Under the pieces are notes generated by a model. That model searched no databases and was not told where the DNA came from. It was given only the letters and a program-made list of their open reading frames with translations. Positions 62,747 through 64,000 of a DNA stretch of 64,000 nt are shown here, in pieces (positions within the stretch are counted from its first letter, which is position 1; each line of letters starts with the position of its first letter). Source of the DNA: Streptomyces sp. NBC_00236 (GTDB lineage Bacteria; Actinomycetota; Actinomycetes; Streptomycetales; Streptomycetaceae). The position numbers and the translations under genes were made by a program. Location: the NCBI RefSeq assembly GCF_036195045.1, contig NZ_CP108100.1, positions 6,386,001-6,450,000 of the forward strand. Reading direction: 5' to 3'.

Positions 62747-63541
62747 TCACACCCGCCGCAGCACCGCCACGACCTTGCCGAGGATCGTCGCCTCGTCGCC
62801 GGGAATCGGCTGGTACGCGGAGTTGTGCGGGAGCAGCCACACATGGCCGTCCTCGCGCTTGAAGCGCTTGACCGTGGCCTCGCCGTCCAGCATGGCGGCC
62901 ACGATGTCGCCGTTCTCCGCCACGGGCTGACGTCGTACGGTGACCCAGTCCCCGTCGCAGATCGCCGCTTCGATCATCGAGTCACCGACGACCTTCAGTA
63001 CGAAGAGCTCTCCGTCCCCGACCAGCTGGCGGGGGAGGGGGAACACGTCCTCCACCGATTCCTCGGCGAGGATCGGCCCACCGGCCGCGATCCGGCCGAC
63101 CAACGGCACGTACGACGCCGCGGGCTTCCCGGTGGTGTCCGTGGGCTGTGTGCTGGGCTGGTCCGAGCCGCGCACCTCGTACGCCCGGGGGCGATGGGGG
63201 TCGCGGCGCAGGAAGCCCTTGCGCTCCAGGGCCATCAGCTGATGTGCGACGGAGGACGTGCTGGAAAGGCCCACCGCCTGACCGATCTCCCGCATCGACG
63301 GGGGGTAGCCCCGCCGTTGTACGGAGTCCCGGATGACTTCGATCACTCGCCGCTGCCGGTCCGTGAGCCCCGAGCTGTCCGCCCGGATTCCAGGAGGTCG
63401 TCCGGGCAGCGAGCGCGCTGGGCGCGCGGGCTCCGGCCCCTCCGTGTTCGTGACTGAGTCATTCATGGCATGCACCGGCTCGAGTCGGCTCTGGGAGCGG
63501 TCCTGGGCAGTGATGATGGCACTGTCTGCGGTGGTGGTCAC
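62747..63541 (-). CDS. lexA: SOS repressor LexA
   Basis: A 264-residue LexA. The N-terminal winged HTH is at about 58-125 ([40 protein letters not shown]). The Ala-Gly autocleavage bond is in [14 protein letters not shown], the catalytic Ser in [15 protein letters not shown] and Lys in [11 protein letters not shown]. The first 55 residues are an extension longer than in E. coli. The GTG start is at 63541; the ATG giving [10 protein letters not shown] (63466) is an alternative. A near-consensus SOS box lies 62-77 bases upstream, so lexA is autoregulated. Confidence 0.96.
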   Translation of the reverse strand: MTTTADSAIITAQDRSQSRLEPVHAMNDSVTNTEGPEPARPARSLPGRPPGIRADSSGLTDRQRRVIEVIRDSVQRRGYPPSMREIGQAVGLSSTSSVAHQLMALERKGFLRRDPHRPRAYEVRGSDQPSTQPTDTTGKPAASYVPLVGRIAAGGPILAEESVEDVFPLPRQLVGDGELFVLKVVGDSMIEAAICDGDWVTVRRQPVAENGDIVAAMLDGEATVKRFKREDGHVWLLPHNSAYQPIPGDEATILGKVVAVLRRV

Positions 63542-63602
63542 GTCGGCCCCTCTCGAATGGTCTCCCTAGCTGGACAACGGTAGTAGCTTTCGAAAGGTTG
63601 CG

Positions 63603-63618
63603 CCAAACACACGTTCGA
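63603..63618. promoter_or_regulatory. LexA (SOS) box upstream of lexA
   Basis: CCAAACACACGTTCGA matches TCGAAC-N4-GTTCGA at 10 of 12 fixed positions, with the GTTCGA half perfect. Confidence 0.7.
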
Positions 63619-63962
63619 GTGAAAAACGAATAAAAGTGTGCCGAGTGTTCAGTGCCAGGTGTATGAGCGAAGCCGGGAGTGGCGTTGCGCCGTCGGGCCG
63701 GACGGTATTCCGCGCGTGCGGACGTTCCGGCAATTCGGACCATTACGCTACCGTCCGTGCCCGCGGCGTGAGCGCGCGGGGTAGCGGTCCCGGTCGTCCG
63801 GGGCGGGCGCGGGGGTGGCCGGACCGGTGCTCGAGCGGCCCCGGCGCCGTCGCCCCGCACTCGGTCGCGCCGAGCGCTTCCCGTACCCTCGTGGTCGGTC
63901 GTACGCTGCCTTCCGGTCACGTCGGACGCGCGACACGCGCCAGGGCCAAATGCGCGACCAAA

Positions 63963-63978
63963 CCCAAGATCTAGTGGT
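63963..63978. promoter_or_regulatory. Possible NrdR box at the window end
   Basis: CCCAAGATCTAGTGGT has the imperfect dyad and ATCTAGTG core expected for an NrdR box. In Streptomyces nrdR-nrdJ (ribonucleotide reductase) lies next to lexA, which would place its promoter here. A second box about three helical turns on would be outside the window. The rest of 63620-63960 holds no gene I can support. Confidence 0.4.
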
Positions 63979-64000
63979 TGGATTGCTACAGCCACCCAGA

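Noticed and set aside
1..64000. tRNA, rRNA, tmRNA or intact insertion sequences
   Set aside because: No sequence resembling these was noticed on either strand. A covariance-model scan was not possible.

Overview
The window is a high-GC actinobacterial chromosome segment, almost certainly from Streptomyces. Third codon positions are strongly G/C, GTG starts are common, and the gene order (ftsK - rodZ-like - rimO - pgsA - cinA - clgR ... nei - lhr ... recA - recX ... gluABCD ... miaB - miaA - dapF - rshA - hflX ... NIS siderophore genes - dinG-like - lexA) is that of the conserved core of Streptomyces chromosomes. I saw no rRNA, tRNA, CRISPR array or intact insertion sequence.

Layout. 1-6.5 kb: the C-terminal part of the FtsK translocase, a RodZ-like membrane HTH protein, then rimO-pgsA-cinA translationally coupled, and the Clp regulator ClgR. 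6.7-9.2 kb: stress proteins (Dps, CsbD), a small unknown protein and an SDR oxidoreductase. 9.2-14.8 kb: a Nei-type glycosylase and the large helicase Lhr, read on the minus strand. 14.9-17 kb: an AraC regulator with an AzlC/AzlD amino-acid exporter pair, followed by a frameshifted gene remnant. 17.4-22.1 kb: an alpha/alpha-toroid protein, DUF3046, an AI-2E-type permease, then recA-recX with an SOS-like box. 22.2-29.5 kb: a DUF6197-like protein, an ArsR-like regulator coupled to an FtsX-type permease, a cysteine dioxygenase-rhodanese operon preceded by a short cysteine-rich leader ORF, and an FAD monooxygenase. 29.7-33.1 kb: the gluABCD glutamate importer. 33.4-36.6 kb: a two-component system and a TAXI solute-binding protein.

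36.7-40.5 kb: miaB, a LigB-like dioxygenase, an MT0933-type antitoxin-like protein and miaA. 40.6-44.4 kb is the most disturbed stretch. It holds a frameshifted small gene, a MocR-type regulator divergent from a YczE membrane protein, a VOC protein and the degraded 5' end of a site-specific integrase. 44.4-51.5 kb: a membrane protein, dapF, rshA, an M1 peptidase and hflX. 51.5-54.2 kb: two tandem trypsin-like lipoproteins. 54.6-60.6 kb: a four-gene NRPS-independent siderophore operon (class III aminotransferase, IucA/IucC synthetase, GNAT acyltransferase, second IucA/IucC synthetase). 60.7-63.5 kb: a DinG-like helicase converging on lexA. The last 460 bases carry the lexA control region and probably the start of the nrdR promoter.

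Themes. The SOS circuit (recA, recX, lexA) lies within one window, with LexA-type boxes ahead of recA and lexA. RNA modification is represented by rimO, miaB and miaA. The observations I rate highest are the apparently leaderless cysteine-rich uORF ahead of cysteine dioxygenase, the siderophore operon lacking decarboxylase and hydroxylase genes, the RshA synthetase domain that seems to lack the catalytic-Asp segment, and the integrase remnant.
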